From Bacteroidaceae bacterium (lineage in GTDB: Bacteria; Bacteroidota; Bacteroidia; Bacteroidales; Bacteroidaceae): 64,000 nt of DNA. This document shows, piece by piece, positions 7,484 to 16,223 of this stretch. Numbering within the stretch: the stretch's first letter is position 1; each line of letters starts with the position of its first letter. The notes beneath the pieces were generated by a model that did not search any database, was not told where the DNA came from, and saw nothing but the letters and a program-made list of their open reading frames with translations. The translations under genes and the position numbers were made by a program. The DNA lies in contig JAFZWK010000067.1 of NCBI GenBank assembly GCA_017617335.1, forward strand, positions 1-64,000. Direction: 5' to 3'.

Positions 7484-8302
7484 ATGGCACAGAAAAATGG
7501 TAAGTACATTCAACAGATAGAGATAGATGCTCTTTGGAATGGACAGAAACATGTAGTCTGGGATTTGCGCCCAGATGTCAATATCCTTAGTGGCGTGAAT
7601 GGAGTAGGCAAGAGTACCATTCTCAATCGGGTGGTTAAGCAATTGCTGAGTATCAACAAAATAGATCGCGATTTGGGAGGCGTGAGGTTGAAATTCTATC
7701 CAGAAGATGCCACAGGTATAGATTTCGATATTATCCGCTCTTTCGATCGTCCTATCCTCTCGAGTGAGTACCTCAATAGGGTAACTGATACGGAACTCAA
7801 TACAGAACTGGACTTTCACCTCTATCAATTGCAGCGACAGTATCTGGATTATCAGGTCAATCTGAGTAACCGTATGGTGGAAGTGCTGACCCAGCAAGGT
7901 TCTGATGCTCAGCAAAAGGCTCAGGACCTGGCTCTCGAGAAGACTCATTTCCTGGACTTGGTGGACAGTCTATTTAAGGATACAGGAAAGAAAATTGAAC
8001 GGAGCATGAATGAAATCTATTTCCAATCGTTGGGTGAGGTGATTTCTCCATACAAACTCTCCAGTGGCGAGAAACAGATGCTCATTATCCTGCTAACCGT
8101 TTTAGTGCAAAACAAGAAACCCTATGTGCTATTTCTGGATGAACCTGAGGTTAGCCTTCATGTGGAGTGGCAACAGCGTTTGATAGGTATCATTCGTGAC
8201 CTGAATCCCAATATTCAGGTTATCATGACTACCCATAGCCCTGCCGTTATCATGGATGGTTGGGCTGATTGTGTGACCGATGTGGAAGAGATAGTCAGCT
8301 AA
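7484..8302 (+). CDS. ABC-type AAA ATPase, AriA-like partner of DUF4435 protein
   Basis: Start chosen at ATG 7484 because the promoter ends at 7447; an in-frame start at 7424 lies upstream of it. The 272-residue product has Walker A GVNGVGKST (37-45), ABC signature LSSGEKQ (192-198), Walker B YVLFLDEPEVSLHVEWQ (214-230) and an H-loop TTHSPAVI (249-256). The arrangement fits the AAA_15/AAA_21 (OLD/SMC-like) class. The insert of about 145 residues between Walker A and the signature would form a short coiled-coil arm. Next to a DUF4435 gene it resembles AriA of the PARIS system, although it is shorter than typical AriA. The stop is 26 nt before the DUF4435 start. Confidence 0.85.
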   Translation: MAQKNGKYIQQIEIDALWNGQKHVVWDLRPDVNILSGVNGVGKSTILNRVVKQLLSINKIDRDLGGVRLKFYPEDATGIDFDIIRSFDRPILSSEYLNRVTDTELNTELDFHLYQLQRQYLDYQVNLSNRMVEVLTQQGSDAQQKAQDLALEKTHFLDLVDSLFKDTGKKIERSMNEIYFQSLGEVISPYKLSSGEKQMLIILLTVLVQNKKPYVLFLDEPEVSLHVEWQQRLIGIIRDLNPNIQVIMTTHSPAVIMDGWADCVTDVEEIVS

Positions 8303-8328
8303 CAAGTTTTTTCCTAACTGATACAGAG

Positions 8329-9336
8329 ATGGGCAAACGACTTCAGGACAATCTGAATTCAGACTACATAGCTTCTGCCAACCGCTTGAAGCCTAAGAAC
8401 TCACGCCGACGCATCGTTGCTTATGTGGAGAGTTATGATGATGTGTTCTTCTGGCGTAGTGTGTTGCAGGAATTCGAGACAGACAAGTTGTATTTTGAGG
8501 TCATGCTCCCCAGTCGTACCAATTTAGGTAAAGGAAAGAAGAAAGCCTTGATGAACAGGTTGGGACCTTCGCTTGGAGAATACATGATAGCTTGTGTGGA
8601 TGCTGATTACGATTGGCTTATGCAGGGCCGAAGCGAAGTGAGTCGACTTCTTTGTGAGAATCCTTATGTCATACATACCTATGTGTATGCCATCGAGAAT
8701 TATCAGTGTTATGCTCCTAGCCTTCATTCCACTTGTGTAATGAGTACTCTGAACGATAGGCAAATAGTGGATTTCGAGGCTTATCTGAAAGAGTTCAGTC
8801 AAATTATCTGGCCTTTGCTTGTTTGGAATGTATGGTGTTGCCGACATGATGCCTACAACTCTTTTACCATTACAGATTTCGTGGATACAGTCTCATCACG
8901 CGAAGTGAATGTCTTTCATCCTGAAAGGACACTTGAATTTATTCGTCATAAGGTAAACCGCAAGATTGCTTGGCTTCAGAGGAAGTTCGTTAAAGCTAAA
9001 GAATCGTATGCTCCCCTTCGTGAAGAATTGTTGAAGATGGGGCTTTCTCCAGATACGGCTTATCTCTACATGCAGGGACATGGCCTGTTTTCTGGAGTAG
9101 TGATGCCTTTGCTGGCTCCTGTTTGTGCCATTTTAAGGAGGGAACGTGAGCGGGAGATCAACAATCTATCGTGTCACAGTGTACAGCGACAGAATGAATT
9201 GGCCAGTTATCAGCATAGCCAAAGCCCTATTGAAGAGATGTTGCGTAAAGGTACAGGATTCCGCTCTTGTGAACCGTATCAGTGGGTTAGGGAGGATATA
9301 ATGCGATTGATAGCTGAAGTGGGTTTGCAGAAATAA
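8329..9336 (+). CDS. DUF4435 protein with TOPRIM-like motifs, AriB-like effector
   Basis: A 335-residue protein starting at ATG 8329. The N-terminal part shows the DUF4435 pattern IVAYVESYDDVFFWRSVL with Glu34, then CVDADYDWL with Asp91 and Asp93. An acidic Glu followed by D-x-D is the metal-binding set of TOPRIM folds. DUF4435 proteins paired with an ABC-type ATPase form the PARIS defence system, where AriB is the toxic nuclease released when AriA senses a phage anti-restriction protein. Here pairing, order and motifs fit; the trigger and activity are inference. The 3' end overlaps the convergent trkA by 58 nt. Confidence 0.82.
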   Translation: MGKRLQDNLNSDYIASANRLKPKNSRRRIVAYVESYDDVFFWRSVLQEFETDKLYFEVMLPSRTNLGKGKKKALMNRLGPSLGEYMIACVDADYDWLMQGRSEVSRLLCENPYVIHTYVYAIENYQCYAPSLHSTCVMSTLNDRQIVDFEAYLKEFSQIIWPLLVWNVWCCRHDAYNSFTITDFVDTVSSREVNVFHPERTLEFIRHKVNRKIAWLQRKFVKAKESYAPLREELLKMGLSPDTAYLYMQGHGLFSGVVMPLLAPVCAILRREREREINNLSCHSVQRQNELASYQHSQSPIEEMLRKGTGFRSCEPYQWVREDIMRLIAEVGLQK

Positions 9337-10676
9337 CGATCCATTTTCTTTATCAAGGTACTCTTGCTGAAGACTACCACACTATCTCCAGCCATAATTT
9401 GAGTGTTACCAAAGATGGAGTAACCTACACCATCGCGCACCAGTCCACCCAGAGTTACACCGCTGGGCAATTTCAGGTCCTTGACGAGACCTTGAGTGAT
9501 CTCACTTCCTTCTCCTGCAATGAACTCAGCCACATCGGCATCAGCAATAGTCAGACACTTCACGTTGGCTACATCGGTGTTGAGCATCATCTGATAGATA
9601 TGGCTGGCAGCAATCGTCTTTTTGTTGATGATGGTACCAATATCCAGTTTCTCTGCCATGTTCACGTAGTCCATGTTCTCTACCATAGCAACCGTCTTGC
9701 GGACTCCCATTCGTTTGGCTGTCAGGCAGGCTAAGATGTTGGTTTCTGTCTCTGAAGTTAAGGCTGCAAAGGCTTGACAGTCGCGTATTCCCTCGTCTAT
9801 CAGCACACTGGTGTCGCGTCCGTCGCCATTAAAGATCATCACCTCATCGTCCTCCAGCAATTCGGTGAGTCGATTACAGCGTTCTTCGCTTTGTTCTATC
9901 ACACGCATGTTCATATAGTCAGGCTTACGGTGGACAACATGGACCGTGGTTTTGCCTCCGCCCATAATCATGACGTTTTTCACCTCAGCATAGTTCTCCT
10001 TGCCTACTAGTTTTCGAATGTTGGCTATCTCTTTGCGAGTGGTCATGAAATATGCGATGTCACCATTCCTCAGTTCATCGTTACCACCAGGGATGATAGT
10101 GTTGTCGTCTCGCTTGATCAATACGATATGGTAAGGAGTACCAGGTTTGCATAGTTCACGCAGAGGCTTGCCAAAGAGAGCCTTTGACTCCTCACGCAGT
10201 TTGATACCCATCATGATTAGTGCTCCTCCGTGAACCTCCCAATATTGACGAACCCAAGAACGCTTCAAGCCTTCCACGATTTCCTCTGCAGCCAGGATTT
10301 CAGGATAGATGACCGAATCGATTCCCATCTTTTTGAAGAACTCCTGATATTGAGGCAGTACGTATTCCGAGTTGTCCACACGGGCTACTGTCTTCTTGGC
10401 TCCCAGCGTGTGAGCTAACATACAGCAGGTAATGTTGCGTGACTCCTCAGGAGTGACAGCAATAAAAAGATCTGCATGGGGCACACCAGCTTCCTTCTGA
10501 CCGCTGATGCTTGTGGGGGGAACGTTTAGCGTCATCAAGTCATAGTTGCCACTATCGGCCAGAGCGGCAGTCTTCTCTGGGTTCTCGTCAATCAGGATGA
10601 TGTCTTGATCTTCCTTTGAGAGCAATTCTGCCAAATGAGTTCCAACGGCTCCAGCGCCAGCAATCACGATTTTCAT
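9279..10676 (-). CDS. trkA: Trk potassium uptake regulatory subunit TrkA
   Basis: A 465-residue peripheral membrane regulator of Trk K+ uptake, with two tandem RCK units. The first opens with the NAD-binding MKIVIAGAGAVGTHLAELL and acidic ILIDE; the second Rossmann motif NVMIMGGGKTTV starts near 235. TrkA_C segments follow each. It sits 23 nt downstream of dxs on the same strand, a pairing I know from other Bacteroidetes, where trkH usually follows. No trkH is present here. The last roughly 19 residues, after KKMDRYF, look like run-on reading antisense into the DUF4435 gene, with which it overlaps by 58 nt. Confidence 0.93.
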   Translation of the reverse strand: MKIVIAGAGAVGTHLAELLSKEDQDIILIDENPEKTAALADSGNYDLMTLNVPPTSISGQKEAGVPHADLFIAVTPEESRNITCCMLAHTLGAKKTVARVDNSEYVLPQYQEFFKKMGIDSVIYPEILAAEEIVEGLKRSWVRQYWEVHGGALIMMGIKLREESKALFGKPLRELCKPGTPYHIVLIKRDDNTIIPGGNDELRNGDIAYFMTTRKEIANIRKLVGKENYAEVKNVMIMGGGKTTVHVVHRKPDYMNMRVIEQSEERCNRLTELLEDDEVMIFNGDGRDTSVLIDEGIRDCQAFAALTSETETNILACLTAKRMGVRKTVAMVENMDYVNMAEKLDIGTIINKKTIAASHIYQMMLNTDVANVKCLTIADADVAEFIAGEGSEITQGLVKDLKLPSGVTLGGLVRDGVGYSIFGNTQIMAGDSVVVFSKSTLIKKMDRYFCKPTSAINRIISSLTH

Positions 10677-10699
10677 TTTAGTTCTCCTCCTCTCTGTCC

Positions 10700-12598
10700 T
10701 TAGTTTAATGATGTGTGGATAGCTTGCAGGATTCCCTCCTTGTCGATTCCTACAAGATGATGCAGCTCAGGGATTGTTCCATGTTCCACGAATTCATCAG
10801 GCAAGCCCAAACGAATAATGTTGTTTTCCAACCCATGATCCTGCATGTATTCTATTACTGCGCTTCCCAGTCCACCAGTACGCACTCCATCCTCTACCGT
10901 GATGATATGCTTGAACTGACGTCCCACCTTCTCCAGAATCTCTTCATCTATGGGTTTCAGGAACCGCATATCATAGTGAGCGATACTCAATCCTTCCTTC
11001 TCTGCTTCAGCGATGGCTTCCTCTGCTGTGTTTCCGATAGGGCCTATCGTAAGAATAGCCAAGTCTGTTCCCTCGTGAAGAAGGCGTCCTTTTCCCACAG
11101 GGATTTCTTCCATCTCGCATTCCCAGTCAACCAATATGCCTCGACCACGTGGATAGCGTATTACGAAAGGTCCTTTGTTGGGAAGTTGGGCTGTGTACAT
11201 CAGATGACGAAGCTCATGCTCATTCATGGGGCTGCAGATGGTCAGGTGGGGAATGGGGCGAAGGAATGCCAAGTCAAAGGCTCCGTGATGGGTAGCTCCA
11301 TCCTCGCCTACGACACCAGCCCTGTCCAGACATAGAACCACATTGAGCTTGCTGATCGCCACGTCGTGAATGATATTGTCATAGGCTCGTTGGGCGAAAG
11401 AAGAATAGATGTTGCAGAAAGGTTGCAGTCCTTCCGTAGCCATTCCGCTGGAGAAAGTTACAGCGTGTCCTTCAGCGATTCCTACGTCGAAAGTTCGCTC
11501 AGGCATAGCCTTCATCATGATGTTCATGCTGCAACCTGTTGGCATAGCGGGCGTTACACCAACAATCTTTGGATTCTTCTCGGCCAGTTCCAACAGCGTA
11601 TGACCAAAGACATCCTGATACTTTGGAGGCATACCATCTGTATTTGCTTTGATGCGCTCTCCTGTTTCAGGATTGAATTTTCCAGGTGCATGGAATTCAA
11701 TTGGGTTCTTTTCTGCAGCCTCGAATCCCTTGCCCTTTACGGTATGGACATGCAGCAGTTTAGGCCCCTTCATGTCGCAGATGCTTCGCAGGGTTTGAAC
11801 CAGTTCTATCACGTTGTGTCCGTCTTCAGGGCCGAAGTAGCGGATGTTCATTCCCTCGAAGATGTTGTGTTGGTTGGTCAACAGGGACTTCAAACTATTG
11901 TTGAATCGAATGATGCGATTACGCCGATTCTCGTTGAGCAAACCCCATTTGAACAGGTGCTGGGCAGCCACGAAACGCACATGATTATAGGTGCTGCTCG
12001 TGTGCAGCTGATGCAGGTAATGTTTCATGCCCCCCACGCTGCGGTCAATGCTCATGTTGTTGTCATTGAGCACGATAAGCAGGTCATTGGGTGTGCTGCT
12101 CACGTTGTTGAGTCCCTCGTAGGCCAGTCCACCGCTCATGCTTCCATCGCCAATCACAGCCACCACGTGTCGATTCTCGTCGCCATTCTTTCGTGCAGCA
12201 ACAGCCATACCAAGGGCTGCAGAGATGCTGTTGGAGGCATGACCGCAGGTAACTGTGTCGTATTCACTTTCTTCAGGGGAAGGGAAGGGGCGAAGACCAT
12301 GCAGATGACGGTAAGTCTCGAACTGTTCACGCCTGCCTGTCAGGATCTTGTGTCCTCCTGCCTGGTGTCCCACGTCCCATACGATGCGGTCATAGGGCGT
12401 GTTGAAGACATAGTGGAGAGCTACGGTAAGCTCTACCACCCCCAGACTGCTGGCAAAATGGCCAGGGTTGTCTGCCAATGTCTTTATCAATGTTTGGCGC
12501 AGTTCGTTGCATACTTCTGGCAGGTCCTCCAGAGGCATGGAACGCAGGTCTGCTGGCAATTGTATTTTATATAGTAGTTCTAAGTGGTCTTTTTTCAC
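10700..12598 (-). CDS. dxs: 1-deoxy-D-xylulose-5-phosphate synthase
   Basis: A thiamine diphosphate enzyme making DXP from pyruvate and glyceraldehyde 3-phosphate, the first step of the MEP isoprenoid route and a source for thiamine and pyridoxal. I choose a GTG start at 12598 ([17 protein letters not shown] next), giving 632 residues. A longer frame to 12694 would run past the promoter box at 12621-12629 and has no family similarity there. Visible are [13 protein letters not shown], the ThDP-binding [16 protein letters not shown]...LNDNNMSID region and the transketolase C-terminal [14 protein letters not shown]. It heads the dxs-trkA operon. Confidence 0.95.
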   Translation of the reverse strand: MKKDHLELLYKIQLPADLRSMPLEDLPEVCNELRQTLIKTLADNPGHFASSLGVVELTVALHYVFNTPYDRIVWDVGHQAGGHKILTGRREQFETYRHLHGLRPFPSPEESEYDTVTCGHASNSISAALGMAVAARKNGDENRHVVAVIGDGSMSGGLAYEGLNNVSSTPNDLLIVLNDNNMSIDRSVGGMKHYLHQLHTSSTYNHVRFVAAQHLFKWGLLNENRRNRIIRFNNSLKSLLTNQHNIFEGMNIRYFGPEDGHNVIELVQTLRSICDMKGPKLLHVHTVKGKGFEAAEKNPIEFHAPGKFNPETGERIKANTDGMPPKYQDVFGHTLLELAEKNPKIVGVTPAMPTGCSMNIMMKAMPERTFDVGIAEGHAVTFSSGMATEGLQPFCNIYSSFAQRAYDNIIHDVAISKLNVVLCLDRAGVVGEDGATHHGAFDLAFLRPIPHLTICSPMNEHELRHLMYTAQLPNKGPFVIRYPRGRGILVDWECEMEEIPVGKGRLLHEGTDLAILTIGPIGNTAEEAIAEAEKEGLSIAHYDMRFLKPIDEEILEKVGRQFKHIITVEDGVRTGGLGSAVIEYMQDHGLENNIIRLGLPDEFVEHGTIPELHHLVGIDKEGILQAIHTSLN

Positions 12599-12620
12599 TT
12601 CAAAAATGAATTTTCGCGGT

Positions 12621-12629
12621 GCAAAATTA
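12621..12629 (-). promoter_or_regulatory. promoter -7 box of dxs-trkA
   Basis: TAATTTTGC on the minus strand, 23 nt before the GTG start at 12598. It fixes the dxs start, because the longer frame begins upstream of this box. Confidence 0.55.
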
Positions 12630-12650
12630 CATATATTTCGTGGAAGTTCG

Positions 12651-12659
12651 TAATTTTGC
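12651..12659 (+). promoter_or_regulatory. promoter -7 box of the GSCFA gene
   Basis: TAATTTTGC on the plus strand, back to back with the dxs box. The next in-frame ATG is at 12685, leaving a leader of about 20 nt. Confidence 0.55.
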
Positions 12660-12684
12660 AGTAGAAAAATTGCTTTTACCTCTG

Positions 12685-13632
12685 ATGAGAGCACCGTCTC
12701 TGTTCCGAACGATAGTGGATATTCCCACGCATAATCCCCTCCTCACGTTGCGTGATGAGAGCGTTTTTCTGGGTTCCTGCTTCGCCGAGAATATAGGTCG
12801 CCAGTTCCTCGATTACGGCCTTCCATCGACAGTCAACCCGTTGGGAGTCCTCTATAATCCTGCCAGCATCCTCGCCGTCGTTCGTCAGGCGTTGGAACCT
12901 GACGTTTTGCCTCTCTTCCAAGCCGATGGAGAGTGGCGTTGCTGGCTTACGGATACCCAGTTGGGCGGCACGCCGGAGGAGGAATGCCGAAAGGTCGTCG
13001 AGGGCGCATTCATGCTGTTGGGCGAGGCTCTGCGTTCAGCCCGCTATGTATTTCTCACGTTAGGGACGAACGTATGCTATCGCTTGAGGGAGAATGGCCT
13101 GCTGGTTGGCAACTGCCATAAACAGCCTGGCAAACTCTTTCAGGAGGTGCGCCTTTCCACTGGAGAATGTGTTTCTGCTCTGGAGGAGACTGTTCATCTG
13201 CTGCAGGAGTCTAATCCTCAGGTGCGTATAGTGCTGACACTCAGCCCATACCGATACGCGAAATACGGATTCCATCAAAGTCAGGTCGCCAAGTCGACGC
13301 TTCTGCTTGCCGAGGATGAACTTTGCCAGCGATTCCCTGAAACGGTCAGCTATTTTCCTGCCTACGAGATTGTCCTGGATGAGCTCCGCGACTACCGCTT
13401 CTACTCGACTGATATGCTTCATCCCAGCCCCCAAGCGGTAGATTATATTTGGCAGCGAATGGTGGAAGCCATGATGGATGCTGAGCTGCAGCAATATCTG
13501 ACAGAGTACGAGCCGATTCGTCGAGACTTGGCCCATCGGCCTGTTCATCCAGATTCCCCTCAAACCCTTCATTTCCAGCAATGTACAAAGGAACGTCTTG
13601 AGGCTTTAAGAAGAAAATATGGGATCACGTAG
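12685..13632 (+). CDS. GSCFA domain protein
   Basis: A 315-residue product starting at ATG 12685, after its promoter box. The name-giving motif is seen as [13 protein letters not shown] near residue 30, then [10 protein letters not shown] and a late DMLHPS block. GSCFA proteins belong to the SGNH/GDSL-like esterase fold; the Ser of GSCFA and the D-x-x-H near 245 would be the catalytic residues. The substrate is not established. It is followed, after a 22-bp repeat array, by murF-alr on the same strand, which hints at a cell envelope role. Confidence 0.85.
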   Translation: MRAPSLFRTIVDIPTHNPLLTLRDESVFLGSCFAENIGRQFLDYGLPSTVNPLGVLYNPASILAVVRQALEPDVLPLFQADGEWRCWLTDTQLGGTPEEECRKVVEGAFMLLGEALRSARYVFLTLGTNVCYRLRENGLLVGNCHKQPGKLFQEVRLSTGECVSALEETVHLLQESNPQVRIVLTLSPYRYAKYGFHQSQVAKSTLLLAEDELCQRFPETVSYFPAYEIVLDELRDYRFYSTDMLHPSPQAVDYIWQRMVEAMMDAELQQYLTEYEPIRRDLAHRPVHPDSPQTLHFQQCTKERLEALRRKYGIT

Positions 13633-13647
13633 AGAAGATGAAAAAGA

Positions 13648-13723
13648 CAACACGTTGAAATTGCAAACACAACACGTTGAAATTGCAAACACAACACGTT
13701 GCCTTTTCCCACTCAACGTGTGA
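13648..13723. repeat. 22-bp-phased CAACRYGTTG array 1
   Basis: Three copies of CAACACGTTG start at 13648, 13670 and 13692, exactly 22 bp apart. An inverted partial copy (CAACGTGTGA) starts at 13714, again 22 bp on. The first two repeats share the same 12-bp filler. The array fills the gap between the GSCFA gene and murF-alr. Confidence 0.8.
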
Positions 13724-13738
13724 TGAAATTTAATAAGA

Positions 13739-16099
13739 ATGTACAAGATATCTCAAATAACAGCTCTGACAGGGGCTCACCAAATAGGGGAGTGCGACCA
13801 CGAAATCGACTGGTTGCTCACGGACAGCAGAAGTCTTTGCTTCCCTGAATCCACTCTATTCTTCGCTCTTCGTACCCAGCGAGGCGACGGACATCGTTAT
13901 GTGTCAGACCTTTACGAGCGTGGAGTCCGCTGTTTTGTGGTGGAAAACATTCCTGAAGGAGAATTCCCAGGTGCTGTCTTCCTGAAGGTCCCTGACTCCC
14001 TGCAAGCCCTTCAGCGGCTGGCAGAGCGTCATCGCGAGTCCTTTGACATTCCTGTGATCGGCATTGCAGGCAGCAACGGAAAGACTACGGTCAAAGAGTG
14101 GATTTATCAGATGCTGTCGCCTGACTATATCGTTACTCGCAGCCCTCGCAGCTACAATTCTCAAATCGGAGTCCCTCTGAGTATCTGGGGCTTGTGGCAA
14201 CAGTCTCAGATAGGCGTCTTCGAGGCTGCCATCTCCCAACCTGACGAGATGAAATCCTTGCAGCGCATCATCCAGCCAACGATTGGAGTGTTCACCTGCT
14301 TGGGTTCAGCGCATCAGGAGAATTTCGACTCCATGCGGCAGAAATGTATGGAAAAGCTCGTCCTCTTCCGCGATGCTAGAGCCATCATCTATCCTGCCGA
14401 TGACAAGTTGGTGGCTGATTGCGTGGAGCATTCCGATTTATGTGGTGAACTGATTCCTTGGCATCATACAGGGGACGCCCTGAGTGATAACCGCGAGATT
14501 GTGGCGACTGTTTGCCGCTATCTGGGCATGGGGGAGGAACTTATCCAGCAACGTCTTGCTCAACTGGAGCCTGTAGCTATGCGCCTGCAGGTTCTGGAGG
14601 GACGAAACAATTGCACGCTGATAAACGACTCTTATAACAGCGATCTCAACAGCCTGGACATTGCGCTCGATTTCATGAGCCGACGTCCTGAGGGACAGGG
14701 TCGAACGCGTACGCTCATCCTAAGTGACATCTTGCAAAGCGGAGTTCCCCCGTTGATGTTCTACACGCATGTGGCCAAGCTTCTCGAGAGCAGGGGAATA
14801 GATCGCCTGGTGGCTGTGGGGCCTGCCATCAGTCAACATCGCGACTGTTTCATCGAGCTTAGTGCCCAATGCGATTTCTTCCTGAGTACCCAGGCCTTGC
14901 TCCAGAGTGGGATGCTGGATGGGCTTTCTGACCAGCTTATCCTCATCAAGGGGGCACGCTCCTTTCATTTCGATGACATAACGGATCTGCTGGTGAAGCG
15001 TGTCCATGAGACCATTCTTGAGGTGAACCTTGGCGCGTTGGTTGATAATCTCAATTACTATCGCTCGTTCCTTCGTCCCACTACCAAGATGGTGTGTATG
15101 GTGAAGGCGAGTGCATACGGTGCAGGCGCGATCGAGATAGCGAAGACGCTGCAGGAGCATCGCGTGGATTACCTTGCTGTGGCTGTGGCAGACGAGGGCG
15201 TGGAGCTGCGCCGTGCAGGCATCACCAGCAGCATTATGATCATGAATCCAGAGATAAGTTCCTTCCACACTCTGTTCCAGTATGGATTGGAACCAGAAGT
15301 TTACAGTTTCCGACTTCTGGAGGCTCTTATCCAGGCTGCTGGCAAGGAAGGCATCACGAATTTTCCCATCCACATCAAACTCGATACGGGTATGCGTCGC
15401 CTTGGCTTCGACCCGTTGGAGGACATGTCACGACTGATTGATCGCCTCCATCACCAGACGGCTGTCATTCCTCGTTCCGTCTTCTCTCATTTTGTGGGAA
15501 GCGACAATGACGATTTCGACGAGTTCAGCGCTCGTCAGTATGAGCTTTTCATCCAAGGGAGCAATCAACTGCAGGCTGCTTTCCCCCACCATATCCTGCG
15601 CCATATATGCAACAGTGCTGCCATCGAGCATTTTCCAGAGCGACAGCTCGACATGGTCCGACTGGGACTGGGACTCTATGGCATCAACAGCCGCAACAAT
15701 CAGATGATCCATAATGTGAGCACGCTGCGCACCACCATTCTGCAAATCCACGACGTGGCAGCAGGTGAGAGTGTGGGTTACAGCCGCCGCACGTATCTCG
15801 ATCGTGATAGCCGAATCGCCAGTATACCCATTGGATATGCGGATGGTCTGGATAGGCATCTGGGCAATCGACACGCGTACTGTCTGGTGAATGGTCAACG
15901 CGCTTATTACGTGGGCAATATCTGCATGGATGTCTGTATGATTGACGTGACAGATATCACCTGTCAGGAGGGCGATAGCGTCATCATCTTTGGCGAGGAA
16001 CTTCCTCCCTCAGTCCTCTCTGATATTGTGGGAACCATTCCTTATGAAATCCTGACTGGCGTCAGCAATCGCGTGAATCGTATCTATTATCAGAAGTAA
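13739..16099 (+). CDS. murF-alr: bifunctional MurF ligase / alanine racemase
   Basis: A 786-residue fusion typical of Bacteroidetes. The first half (about 1-420) is MurF, which adds D-Ala-D-Ala to the UDP-MurNAc tripeptide. It shows the ATP-binding GIAGSNGKTTVKEW near 108-121 and INDSYNSDLNSLDIAL. The second half (about 425-786) is a PLP-dependent alanine racemase supplying D-Ala, with the PLP lysine in MVCMVKASAYGAGA, a central IHIKLDTGMRRLGF and the C-terminal VGNICMDVCMIDVT. Fusing the two couples D-Ala production to its use in peptidoglycan. A bidirectional terminator follows. Confidence 0.95.
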   Translation: MYKISQITALTGAHQIGECDHEIDWLLTDSRSLCFPESTLFFALRTQRGDGHRYVSDLYERGVRCFVVENIPEGEFPGAVFLKVPDSLQALQRLAERHRESFDIPVIGIAGSNGKTTVKEWIYQMLSPDYIVTRSPRSYNSQIGVPLSIWGLWQQSQIGVFEAAISQPDEMKSLQRIIQPTIGVFTCLGSAHQENFDSMRQKCMEKLVLFRDARAIIYPADDKLVADCVEHSDLCGELIPWHHTGDALSDNREIVATVCRYLGMGEELIQQRLAQLEPVAMRLQVLEGRNNCTLINDSYNSDLNSLDIALDFMSRRPEGQGRTRTLILSDILQSGVPPLMFYTHVAKLLESRGIDRLVAVGPAISQHRDCFIELSAQCDFFLSTQALLQSGMLDGLSDQLILIKGARSFHFDDITDLLVKRVHETILEVNLGALVDNLNYYRSFLRPTTKMVCMVKASAYGAGAIEIAKTLQEHRVDYLAVAVADEGVELRRAGITSSIMIMNPEISSFHTLFQYGLEPEVYSFRLLEALIQAAGKEGITNFPIHIKLDTGMRRLGFDPLEDMSRLIDRLHHQTAVIPRSVFSHFVGSDNDDFDEFSARQYELFIQGSNQLQAAFPHHILRHICNSAAIEHFPERQLDMVRLGLGLYGINSRNNQMIHNVSTLRTTILQIHDVAAGESVGYSRRTYLDRDSRIASIPIGYADGLDRHLGNRHAYCLVNGQRAYYVGNICMDVCMIDVTDITCQEGDSVIIFGEELPPSVLSDIVGTIPYEILTGVSNRVNRIYYQK

Positions 16100-16136
16100 G
16101 GATGCTGTGGGGCTGCCAGCTCCAGTTTGCAGATAA

Positions 16137-16181
16137 AAAGAGAAGGCCACGAATTCTATCGCAGCCTTCTCTTTATTTTTG
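16137..16181. terminator. bidirectional terminator between murF-alr and the large secreted protein
   Basis: An 11-bp perfect inverted repeat (AAAGAGAAGGC / GCCTTCTCTTT, arms 16137-16147 and 16164-16174) is followed on the plus strand by a T-rich run and on the minus strand by TTTTT. It ends both convergent genes. Confidence 0.85.
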
Positions 16182-16223
16182 CACTCCCAGTTCTCGTCTG
16201 AAGAGAATGGGGAGAGGCGGTTA

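Noticed and set aside
13648..13723. CRISPR array
   Set aside because: The repeated unit is only 10 bp with 12-bp related fillers; there are no unique spacers of 28-40 bp and no cas genes.
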